From assembly GCF_012395255.1 (NCBI RefSeq), contig NZ_JAAZQD010000002.1, positions 124,001 through 188,000 of the forward strand: a DNA stretch of 64,000 nt. Reading direction: 5' to 3'. A model generated the notes under the pieces. It was not told the DNA's origin. It did not search any database and was given only the letters and a program-made list of their open reading frames with translations. Made by a program: the position numbers and the translations under genes. Positions 1-7,627 of this stretch are shown piece by piece (within the stretch, counting starts at the first letter, position 1; every line of letters starts with the position of its first letter). The stretch is from Oleiagrimonas citrea (GTDB lineage: Bacteria; Pseudomonadota; Gammaproteobacteria; Xanthomonadales; Rhodanobacteraceae).

Positions 1-708
1 CTTCAGCCCGATGAATGAAATGTGCTCGATACGCCCGTTCGGCTGCACACGATCCAGGCCGCGCAAACTACCGACCAGCACGGAGCCATCCTCGGCCACG
101 TGAAGAGAGAGCACGATGTCCGAGGCCAGACTCTGCGGATCTCCACTCCGATGACGGAAATGTTCGATGTGCCCGTCCGGGCGCAGACGATCCAGTCCCT
201 TGGTGTAGACGCTGACCCAGATCGAACCGTCCTTGCCCTCGGCCAGAGCGCCGACATCGTCGCCGGCCAGGCTGTCCGGGTTGCCATCTTCGTGCCGCCA
301 GGTTCGAAAATCGCCGGTCGCGGGGCGATAGAGATTCAAGCCGGTGCCCTCCCCCCCCACCCACAGCCGCTGTCGATGATCGACCAGCAACGCGGAAACA
401 TCGTTGGCAGGCAGCGAATGCGCCTGGCGGGGGTCGTGCCGAAAAACCCGGAAGTGGGCGCTGTCGAACCGCACCAGTCCGTTGTTCGTGCCCATCCAGA
501 TCACGCCTCGCGCGTCCTGCGCCATGGTGTAGACGAAGCTGCTGGGCAAACCGTCGGCCACACCGTAGTAGCGGAACTGGGGCGTCGGAATCGGGCGTAT
601 CCGCGTGGTCTTCGCCGCATCCGTGGACGGCGGCAGCGAGGCATGCGCAAACGGCGCCATGAGCGACGCAGAAATCAGAATGGCGCAGAACAGCACGGCT
701 CGAATCAC
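1..708 (-). CDS. Two-component regulator beta-propeller sensor (partial, cut by left edge)
   Basis: The first 236 residues of a longer protein are visible and the frame stays open to the window edge. The GTG start follows a GGAGGGG ribosome site, and the N-terminus (about residues 1-24, ending AFAHA) looks like a signal peptide. After it come repeated blocks of the kind DxxGxxWxGTxxGLxRF, the signature of Reg_prop propeller repeats that form periplasmic ligand-sensing domains. Output domains (GGDEF, kinase or other) would lie outside the window. A similar sensor sits at 7.6-10.6 kb, so the two may be paralogues. The coding strand has an 8-G run near 351-358. The ligand is unknown. Confidence 0.8.
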   Translation of the reverse strand, partial: MIRAVLFCAILISASLMAPFAHASLPPSTDAAKTTRIRPIPTPQFRYYGVADGLPSSFVYTMAQDARGVIWMGTNNGLVRFDSAHFRVFRHDPRQAHSLPANDVSALLVDHRQRLWVGGEGTGLNLYRPATGDFRTWRHEDGNPDSLAGDDVGALAEGKDGSIWVSVYTKGLDRLRPDGHIEHFRHRSGDPQSLASDIVLSLHVAEDGSVLVGSLRGLDRVQPNGRIEHISFIGLK

Positions 709-850
709 CAAAATCCCCTCCTTGCGAATCCCCGTGTCCCCGATGGGACCACCGCGCGATGATAACGGCTGAAACGGCATCGCCGCATGCCGGCGCGCGC
801 GCTCACCATCCGCACTTGCACCAGCGAGGGCAAATGCCAACCATGTCTCC

Positions 851-2326
851 ATGAACCGCCGTTTCCGCCTTCTACTCGCGGCATTGGCCAGTGCCGCCCT
901 GTTGTGGCTGCTGCTGGCTGCGGCCGAACGCGCGTTGCTGCTGGCGCAGCGCTTCCTCGCCCTGCCGCCGTGGCTGCAGTGGACGCTGGGCGTCGCCCTG
1001 GCCCTGTTCGCCGTGGCGGCGACCCTGATCGCCTGGAATCTGCTGCGTCCCCGACGGCGACCGCGGCGCTCCCGTACCGTCGAAGCGCCAACGCGCGAAC
1101 ATCTCGACGCGCGACTGGACCGCCTCGAAACCGACGGCGCCGGAACCGAATCCCTGCGCGCCGAACTGCGCGACCTGGATGCACGCGGCGCCAGCGGTCG
1201 CTTCTACGTGGCCGTATTCGGCGAAATCTCCACCGGAAAATCCAGCTTGATCGCTGCGCTCGCACCGAATGCAGCGCTTGCCACCGATGTGCGTGGCGGC
1301 ACCACACGCAGCGTGCGTCATGTCGACACCGTGCTCGCCGATGGTTCGCGGGTCACGCTGGCCGATGTACCCGGCACTCGCGAAACCAGCGGCGAACTCC
1401 GCGAAACAATGGCCCGCGACGAGGCGCTTCGCGCACATGTAGTGATCTACCTGACCGATGGCGATCTCAACCGGAGCCAGGGCGAGGAACTGGCCTGGCT
1501 GGCCGATTTCGGCAAACCGCTGCTGCTGGCCCTGAACAAGACCGACCGGCTGTCGCGCGAGGAACGCGAGCAGGTGCTGGCCTCGCTACGCCGACGCGCA
1601 CCGCAGGCCGACGCGGTGGTCGCCATCCGCGCCGGCGGCAGCGAACGCTTCGAACGGCGGCTGGTCGACGGCGGCAGCGAAATCGTCGAACGCCGCGCAC
1701 CGGTCGACGTCGATGAACTCGTACAGACCCTCGAACACCTGCTGCACCGTTCTGCGCAACACCTGGAACCGGCACGCGAGCGCGCCGTGCTGGCGCGCGT
1801 GGATCGCGACGTCCACGAAGCGGAAGCCGCACTGCGCGGCAGGCAGGCCGAGGATGCCGTGCATCGCTACGCACGCCGCGCGGTGATCGGCGCGATGGCC
1901 GCTGTCGCGCCGGGCAGCGACCTGATCATCCAGGGCGCACTGGCGACGGGACTGGTCCGCGAGTTGTGCCGCATCCACGATGTCGCCGTCAGCGACGTGC
2001 AGATCGAGGCATTCCTCAAGCGCACACGCATGACCGTGCGCACCAGTGCCTCGCTGGTGCTGGCCATTGCCGGCAACGCGCTGAAGGCCTTCCCCGGCCT
2101 CGGCACACTGGGTGGTGGCGTACTGCACGCCTTCGCCTATGCGCTGATCTTCGACAGCCTCGGCAAGGCACTCGCGGCCACCCTGGCCGAACGCCACGCG
2201 CTGGACGCGAATGCCGCCGATGCACGGCTCAAGCAATGGCTGGGCGAAACCGGCAACGCGCGCCTGAAACGTCTGGCGAAGCTGACCGTCGACGCCGCGC
2301 GCAGCGACAACGACGCCAACGAATGA
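851..2326 (+). CDS. Membrane-associated Era-like GTPase with DUF697-type C-terminus
   Basis: A 491-residue protein with two hydrophobic segments at about 8-32 and 42-63, then a cytoplasmic GTPase domain. The P-loop is GEISTGKSS (124-132), the switch threonines are TT at 151-152, G3 is DVPG (172-175) and G4 is NKTD (219-222), so nucleotide binding looks intact. The C-terminal 150 residues carry hydrophobic stretches rich in Gly and Ala, like the DUF697 domain of YcjF-type GTPases. It heads a five-gene cluster whose last gene is a second GTPase of the same type. Its role in the envelope is inferred; the substrate or partner is unknown. Confidence 0.82.
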   Translation: MNRRFRLLLAALASAALLWLLLAAAERALLLAQRFLALPPWLQWTLGVALALFAVAATLIAWNLLRPRRRPRRSRTVEAPTREHLDARLDRLETDGAGTESLRAELRDLDARGASGRFYVAVFGEISTGKSSLIAALAPNAALATDVRGGTTRSVRHVDTVLADGSRVTLADVPGTRETSGELRETMARDEALRAHVVIYLTDGDLNRSQGEELAWLADFGKPLLLALNKTDRLSREEREQVLASLRRRAPQADAVVAIRAGGSERFERRLVDGGSEIVERRAPVDVDELVQTLEHLLHRSAQHLEPARERAVLARVDRDVHEAEAALRGRQAEDAVHRYARRAVIGAMAAVAPGSDLIIQGALATGLVRELCRIHDVAVSDVQIEAFLKRTRMTVRTSASLVLAIAGNALKAFPGLGTLGGGVLHAFAYALIFDSLGKALAATLAERHALDANAADARLKQWLGETGNARLKRLAKLTVDAARSDNDANE

Positions 2327-2388
2327 ACGTACTGTTCGCCAAGCGCGTACTGGAAGCCCCCGCAACGATCCGCCACACTGACCGCACC

Positions 2389-3018
2389 ATGTCGATCCGC
2401 CTCCGCCTCGCCAGTGTCCTGCTGCTTGCGCTGACTTCCGCCGGCGCACAGGCCGCATCGCATCTGTACCGGTTCGACCCGGTGCATTCACAGATATTCT
2501 TCAGCGTCAGCCACAACGGCTATTCGCATGCCATCGGTCGTCTGCACATCGCACGCGGCTGGCTGCGCTTCGATCCCGACGACTGGTCCACGGCAAAGAC
2601 CGAACTGGACATCGATGTCGGCAGCGCCGACATGGGCGACGATGCCTGGAGCCGCACTGTTCAGGGAGCCAGCCTGCTCGATGCCAAGGCGCATCCCACG
2701 GCCCATTTCGTCAGCACTTCGGTCGAAAAGACCGGCGCGGACACCGGCCTGCTCGATGGCCGACTCACCCTGCGCGGCGTGACCCGCCCCGTGCAGATTC
2801 AGTTCCGCCTCAACCGCATCGGCGCGACCATCTTCGAGATGAAGACTGTGGCCGGCTTCTCCGGCAGCGCCCAGTTGGACCGCACCGATTTCGGCATCAC
2901 GCGCAACCCCGGATCGATTGGCCGCCGGGTCACCGTGCGGCTGGAGATCGAGGCACAACGCGACACCGACGCACGCCGCCAGTACCGTCAGGAGACGTCC
3001 CATGCCACTGCGCAATGA
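2389..3018 (+). CDS. YceI family periplasmic protein (first copy)
   Basis: A 209-residue protein with a clear signal peptide (about 1-22, ending AGAQA), followed by the YceI lipocalin-like fold: FDPVHSQIFFSVSH near the mature N-terminus and the conserved LTLRGVTRPV segment. YceI proteins bind long isoprenoid or polyprenyl lipids in a beta-barrel. I chose the ATG directly in front of the signal peptide; an in-frame ATG at 2323 overlaps the upstream GTPase stop and would add 22 residues before the signal, which is less likely. It overlaps the cytochrome b561 gene by 17 bases. Confidence 0.85.
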   Translation: MSIRLRLASVLLLALTSAGAQAASHLYRFDPVHSQIFFSVSHNGYSHAIGRLHIARGWLRFDPDDWSTAKTELDIDVGSADMGDDAWSRTVQGASLLDAKAHPTAHFVSTSVEKTGADTGLLDGRLTLRGVTRPVQIQFRLNRIGATIFEMKTVAGFSGSAQLDRTDFGITRNPGSIGRRVTVRLEIEAQRDTDARRQYRQETSHATAQ

Positions 3019-3592
3019 GTCCGACCGCTGGGGCGCCGTGCCGCAGCTGTTCCACTGGCTGATCGTGCTGCTGATCCTGGGCCAGGGCGTGCTCGGCCTG
3101 GTCATGGTCGAACTGCCCAAGCGACCCAGCGTCTTCGCCGTCTACAACCTGCACAAATCGATCGGCCTGACGATTCTTGCGCTGGCCGTGCTGCGTCTGC
3201 TGTGGCGCGTCTTCGACCGCCGCCCGAAGCCGGTGCCGATGCCGCGCTGGCAGCATCTGGGCGCGGAGATCATGCACTGGGCACTGTACGTGCTGCTGTT
3301 CGCGGTACCGCTGTCGGGCTGGCTGTTCGACTCGGCCACCGGCCTGCGACCGCTGTTCTGGTGGGGCGTACTGCGCATGCCGAGCCTGACCGGCGGCGCC
3401 GCGCCGCATCTGCGCGAGCTGTTCGAGGAACTGCACGAAGTGCTGTTCTGGGCGCTCATCGCGCTGGCCGCGCTGCATGCCGCCGCCGCCATCAAGCACC
3501 ATCTCATCGACCGCGACGACACTCTGCGCCGTATGTTGCCCGGATTCGGTGGCAAATCCCGTCGTCGCGCATCACGGAGTTCGTCCGCATGA
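3002..3592 (+). CDS. Cytochrome b561 family membrane protein
   Basis: A 196-residue protein with four predicted membrane helices and conserved histidines suited to bis-haem ligation: FHW (H18), LHKSIG (H51), MHW (H92) and H159 in the last helix. The family (YodB/YceJ/CybB) moves electrons between quinol and periplasmic partners. A GGAGA ribosome site lies 6 bases before the ATG. It sits between two yceI-like genes and overlaps both, an arrangement like yceJ-yceI of E. coli, which suggests the YceI proteins and this cytochrome act together at the membrane. Confidence 0.87.
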   Translation: MPLRNESDRWGAVPQLFHWLIVLLILGQGVLGLVMVELPKRPSVFAVYNLHKSIGLTILALAVLRLLWRVFDRRPKPVPMPRWQHLGAEIMHWALYVLLFAVPLSGWLFDSATGLRPLFWWGVLRMPSLTGGAAPHLRELFEELHEVLFWALIALAALHAAAAIKHHLIDRDDTLRRMLPGFGGKSRRRASRSSSA

Positions 3593-4137
3593 AACGCCTT
3601 CTCCCCCTGTTTTTGCTCGCCACCCTGCCGCTGACCGCACACGCCGCAGACTGGAAGGTCGACGCAGCCCGGAGCACGCTCGGATTCTCCGGCAGCTACC
3701 AGGGCGACGCCTTCCACGGCGTGTTCAAGCAATTCGACGCCGCCATCCGCTACGACCCGCAGCATCTGGACGCGGCGAAGTTCGATGTCACGGTAAAACT
3801 GGCCAGCGTCGACACGCAGAGCGCCGAGCGCGACCAGACCCTGACCGGCAGCGACTTCTTCGACACCGGCGACTACGCGACGGCGCATTTCGTCACCACG
3901 GCCTTTCACCGCGCCGCCGACGGAAACGTCACGGCCGACGGCACCCTGGACCTGCACGGCGTGAAGAGGCCGGTCACGCTGAAGGTGACCTTCAAGACCA
4001 ACGGCGGTGACGCCACGCTGGACGTGGATACCACGCTGAACCGTCTCGACTTCAAGTTGGGCGCCAGCGCGGACTGGGATGCGATCAGCAAGAAGATCCC
4101 GGTGCACGCCCATCTGCTGCTGCACGCCGGCTCTTGA
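3589..4137 (+). CDS. YceI family periplasmic protein (second copy)
   Basis: A 182-residue protein whose ATG overlaps the cytochrome b561 stop (ATGA). It begins with a signal peptide (MKRLLPLFLLATLPLTAHA) and carries the YceI features WKVDAARSTLGFSGSYQG, a VNTQS-like SVDTQSAERD segment and LDLHGVKRPVTL. It is clearly diverged from the copy at 2389, so the two probably bind different ligands or form a pair. Same operon as the flanking genes. Confidence 0.87.
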   Translation: MKRLLPLFLLATLPLTAHAADWKVDAARSTLGFSGSYQGDAFHGVFKQFDAAIRYDPQHLDAAKFDVTVKLASVDTQSAERDQTLTGSDFFDTGDYATAHFVTTAFHRAADGNVTADGTLDLHGVKRPVTLKVTFKTNGGDATLDVDTTLNRLDFKLGASADWDAISKKIPVHAHLLLHAGS

Positions 4138-5504
4138 AGCTGATCGATCGCCTCCGGAGTCTGTGGCATGGCGCGGATCGCGACGATCCGGCGCGTTCGC
4201 CCTCTTCCCCGGATGACGTGCAGGCCGATGCGCGCGTCGCCAGCAGCCTGCGAACGCTCCTCGACGATCCCGGAGTACCCGATGCCGTGCGCGCCGAACT
4301 CGCGCACGAATTCGAGCGCGTCGAGCACATGCTGGACAAGCTCGAACGCGGAGAACTGCATGTGGCCGTGTTCGGGCGCGTGTCCGCCGGCAAATCCGCA
4401 CTCGGCAACGCCCTACTCGGCCACCAGGCCTTCCGCGTCGGCGTGCTGCATGGCACCACCACCCAGGCTGCCCACGCACCGCTGGACGAGGCTTCCGCGC
4501 CGGGCCTGGTGCTGATCGACACGCCCGGCATCAACGAACTGGACGGTGAGACACGCGAGCGCCTGGCGTTCGACGTGGCCGAAGTCAGCGATCTGGTGGT
4601 CTTCGTCGCCGATGCGGATCTCACCCGGGACGAACTGGATGCACTGACGTTGCTGGCCGGCACGCAACGCCCGCTGCTGCTGGCCCTGAACAAGACCGAT
4701 CGCTACGGCGACGACGAGCTTCGCGACCTGCTCGAGCACCTGCGCACGAAGACCGCCGGACTGGTGCGCGCCGAGGATGTGATTCCCGTGGCCGCGCTGC
4801 CCGCACCGCAGCGCATCGTCGAGACCGACACCGACGGACACGAACACGTCACCAAGGCATCGCGTCCACCACAGGTCGCCGCCTTGCGCGAACGTCTCGT
4901 CTCCATCGCCGAGCGCGAGGGCAAAACGCTATCGGCCATCAATGCCGGCCTGTTCGCCGGGCGCCTCAGCGATCAGCTCACCGCGCGCATCGCCGAAACC
5001 CGCCGCGCGCTGGCGGCACGCGTGATTCGCCAGTACTGCATCGCCAAGGGCGTGGCGGTGGCGCTGAACCCGATTCCGGTCGCCGATCTGCTTGCCGCCG
5101 CAGGCCTGGACGCTGCGATGGTCGTGCAGCTCTCGCGCGTCTACGGCCTGCCGCTCACGCGCCGCGAATCGGGCCGGCTGGTCGCCACCATCTGCGCGCA
5201 ACTGGCGGCGCTGATGGGCGCGATCTGGGGCGTGCAGCTGGTTTCTTCAGCGCTCAAGGGCCTCAGCGCGGGACTGTCGACCGTGGTCACGGCCGCCGCC
5301 CAGGGCGCACTGGCGTGGTATGCCACCGTGCTGATCGGCCGCGCTGCCGAGCAGTATCTGGTCAACGGCAAGAACTGGGGGGAACACGGCGCCAAGCGCG
5401 CCGTCGCCGACATCGTCGGCACACTGGATCGCGACTCGATCCTGCGCGAGGCACGCGAGGAAATCCTCAAGCGACTGAAGCAACGCGGGAAAACAAGATC
5501 CTGA
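4134..5504 (+). CDS. Era-like GTPase with DUF697-type membrane C-terminus
   Basis: A 456-residue protein starting with TTG that overlaps the upstream yceI stop (TTGA). Motifs: GRVSAGKSA P-loop (81-89), TT at 108-109, DTPG (129-132) and NKTD (186-189). The C-terminal third has Gly/Ala-rich hydrophobic segments (around 305-325 and 345-400) of the DUF697 type. Unlike the GTPase at 851 it has no N-terminal membrane helices. It closes the five-gene cluster with almost no spacing between genes, so translational coupling is likely. Function in envelope or lipid handling is an inference from its neighbours. Confidence 0.82.
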   Translation: MKLIDRLRSLWHGADRDDPARSPSSPDDVQADARVASSLRTLLDDPGVPDAVRAELAHEFERVEHMLDKLERGELHVAVFGRVSAGKSALGNALLGHQAFRVGVLHGTTTQAAHAPLDEASAPGLVLIDTPGINELDGETRERLAFDVAEVSDLVVFVADADLTRDELDALTLLAGTQRPLLLALNKTDRYGDDELRDLLEHLRTKTAGLVRAEDVIPVAALPAPQRIVETDTDGHEHVTKASRPPQVAALRERLVSIAEREGKTLSAINAGLFAGRLSDQLTARIAETRRALAARVIRQYCIAKGVAVALNPIPVADLLAAAGLDAAMVVQLSRVYGLPLTRRESGRLVATICAQLAALMGAIWGVQLVSSALKGLSAGLSTVVTAAAQGALAWYATVLIGRAAEQYLVNGKNWGEHGAKRAVADIVGTLDRDSILREAREEILKRLKQRGKTRS

Positions 5505-5548
5505 AGGACACCGCCCATCACGCGACACAGACAAGGAAATCATCTCCG

Positions 5549-5746
5549 ATGACCGGCACATCGATCTCCGACCAGATCAAGAGCAAGGGCATCCGCGAAC
5601 GTGTCCAGCGCGGAAACCTGGAGACGGACATTCCGCAGCCACCGGGTTGCGACGTCGCCACTTGCCTGCACTATTCGTCGCTGGAACAAGGGCAGACCTG
5701 CCCTCAGCCGAACTGCGAAAAGCACAAGCGTGGCAAACGGTTGTAG
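5549..5746 (+). CDS. Small cysteine-containing protein of unknown function
   Basis: A 65-residue ORF with a good ribosome site (AAGGAAA, 9 bases before the ATG), 44 bases after the GTPase gene. Its second half has four cysteines in two pairs, GCDVATC and TCPQPNC, which could bind a metal as a small zinc ribbon, or form disulfides; the C-terminus is basic (KHKRGKRL) and no signal peptide is seen, which favours a cytoplasmic metal site. I do not recognise the family. Confidence 0.65.
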   Translation: MTGTSISDQIKSKGIRERVQRGNLETDIPQPPGCDVATCLHYSSLEQGQTCPQPNCEKHKRGKRL

Positions 5747-5809
5747 GTGCTTCCACCTGCCGTCAAGCCGTACGGGCTTCGCGCGACACGCCGGGCAAGC
5801 GCTACGGAG

Positions 5810-6052
5810 TCACTTTCCGGCAACCAGGTTCTCAACGGCAACGGCATCGAACGGCCAGTCCAGCTCCCGCCCGCTGCTGGCATGACGCAGCACCGGCACA
5901 CGCGTGCCGTAGCGCGCCTCCAGCGCCGCGTCGTCGTCCACCCAAAGGCTGACGAAATCGGGCGCGCGCGCCGCCGCCATCACCTCCAGCGCCTGGTCGC
6001 AGAGGTGGCAGTCGTCACGCTGGTAGAGAATCAGTTCGGGAGAACGGTTCAT
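5810..6052 (-). CDS. Glutaredoxin-like thiol protein (DUF836 type)
   Basis: An 80-residue protein with the active-site motif CHLC at 15-18 after a short beta-strand (LILYQRDD), then a VPVL cis-proline element and a short tail, as in the DUF836 glutaredoxin-like family. Start chosen at MNRSPE, since glutaredoxin folds begin just before the first strand; an upstream in-frame ATG at 6076 would add eight residues. It is divergent from sdaA with only 57 bases between the start codons. Confidence 0.78.
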   Translation of the reverse strand: MNRSPELILYQRDDCHLCDQALEVMAAARAPDFVSLWVDDDAALEARYGTRVPVLRHASSGRELDWPFDAVAVENLVAGK

Positions 6053-6109
6053 TCGAGGCCGGTAGTGCTCGTACAATCCCTATTTTAGCGAACCCGCCGG
6101 ACCGCACGC

Positions 6110-7492
6110 ATGGCTGTCAGCATTTTCGACCTGTTCAAGATCGGCATCGGGCCGTCCTCTTCGCATACCGTGGGGCCGATGCGCGCCGCCGCGCGTTTCG
6201 GCGAGCACTGGCTGCGCGATCACGGCCTGCTCGACAAGGTCGCGCGCGTGCGCTGCGAACTGCACGGCTCGCTGGCCATGACCGGCCGCGGCCACGGTAC
6301 CGACAAGGCAGTGCTACTGGGCTTCGAGGGCGAGTGGCCGGACCGCGTCGACCCTGACGCCATCCCGGGCATTCTCGACCGCATCCGCGGAAGCGGCCAC
6401 ATCCGCCTGCTCGGCACCCACGAAATCGAGTTCAACGAAAAGCGCGACCTGGTGTTCAACAAGCGCCAGAAACTGCCGTTCCACACCAACGGCATGCGCT
6501 TCAAGGCCTTCGACGCCGACGGCAACGAGCTGGCCTGCCGCGAGTACTATTCCGTCGGCGGCGGATTCGTGGTCAACCACGACGAGGCCGCCGAAGACCG
6601 CATCGTCGCCGACACCACGCCGCAGCCGTACGAGTTCAACACCGGCGACGAGCTGCTGGCGCTGTGCGCCAAGCACGACATGTCCATCGCTGCGATCATG
6701 CTGGAGAACGAGAAGGTCTGGCGCAGCGAGGCCGAGATCCGCGAGGGTCTGCTGACCATCTGGCAGGCCATGCAGGACTGCGTCGCGCGCGGCGTGCGCT
6801 CGCCGGGCGAACTGCCTGGCGGCCTGCACGTGTCGCGCCGCGCACCGGCCATGTATGCCGAGCTGCGCGACCGCCCGGAAGCCTCGCTGAAGGACCCGCT
6901 GAGCATCCTCGACTGGGTGAATCTGTACGCGCTGGCGGTGAACGAGGAGAACGCGGCGGGTGGGCGCGTCGTCACCGCGCCGACCAACGGCGCGGCCGGC
7001 ATCATCCCCGCCGTGCTGCACTACTACGACCGCTTCCAACCGCGCTCGGACGAGAACGGCGTGCTGGAATTCCTGCTCACCGCGGGCGCCATCGGCATCC
7101 TGTACAAGGAGAACGCCTCGATTTCCGGCGCCGAGGTCGGCTGCCAGGGCGAAGTCGGCGTGGCTTGCTCGATGGCTGCCGGCGGCCTCGCGGCGGCGCT
7201 GGGCGCGACGCCGAGCCAGGTCGAGAACGCCGCCGAGATCGGCATGGAGCACAATCTCGGCCTGACCTGCGACCCGATCGGCGGGCTGGTGCAGATCCCC
7301 TGCATCGAGCGCAACGCCATGGCCTCGGTGAAGGCAATCAACGCCAGCCGCATGGCGCTGCGTAGCGACGGCAAACACCGCGTGTCGCTGGACAAGGTGA
7401 TCCGCACCATGCGCGACACCGGCCGCGACATGAAGGACAAGTACAAGGAAACCTCGCGCGGCGGTCTGGCCGTCAACGTCATCGAGTGTTGA
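6110..7492 (+). CDS. sdaA: L-serine ammonia-lyase (L-serine dehydratase)
   Basis: A 460-residue single-chain enzyme converting L-serine to pyruvate and ammonia with a [4Fe-4S] cluster. The N-terminus has the family signature [20 protein letters not shown]. The cluster cysteines are C345 (GCQGEVG), C387 (LTCDPIGG) and C398 (QIPC), matching the spacing known for SdaA. The beta and alpha domains are fused in the usual order and the length is normal. It is a stand-alone gene; a permease gene lies beyond the sensor gene downstream but on its own transcript. Confidence 0.96.
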   Translation: MAVSIFDLFKIGIGPSSSHTVGPMRAAARFGEHWLRDHGLLDKVARVRCELHGSLAMTGRGHGTDKAVLLGFEGEWPDRVDPDAIPGILDRIRGSGHIRLLGTHEIEFNEKRDLVFNKRQKLPFHTNGMRFKAFDADGNELACREYYSVGGGFVVNHDEAAEDRIVADTTPQPYEFNTGDELLALCAKHDMSIAAIMLENEKVWRSEAEIREGLLTIWQAMQDCVARGVRSPGELPGGLHVSRRAPAMYAELRDRPEASLKDPLSILDWVNLYALAVNEENAAGGRVVTAPTNGAAGIIPAVLHYYDRFQPRSDENGVLEFLLTAGAIGILYKENASISGAEVGCQGEVGVACSMAAGGLAAALGATPSQVENAAEIGMEHNLGLTCDPIGGLVQIPCIERNAMASVKAINASRMALRSDGKHRVSLDKVIRTMRDTGRDMKDKYKETSRGGLAVNVIEC

Positions 7493-7550
7493 CGACGAGA
7501 ACGGGCACACCTCCCGCTCTCTCTTTCATGACTGGTCCGCGCGATACCGC

Positions 7551-7576
7551 TACGACCTCACGTGTACGACCTCACG
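7551..7576. repeat. 12-bp direct repeat between sdaA and the sensor gene
   Basis: The sequence TACGACCTCACG occurs at 7551-7562 and again at 7565-7576, two bases apart, in the short convergent intergenic stretch. It could be a slip duplication or a weak protein site; nothing nearby supports a function. Confidence 0.5.
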
Positions 7577-7627
7577 CGACGACCGGAATCCGCCCATGCC
7601 GCCGAACGTCGTCAACGCCCACTTGAG

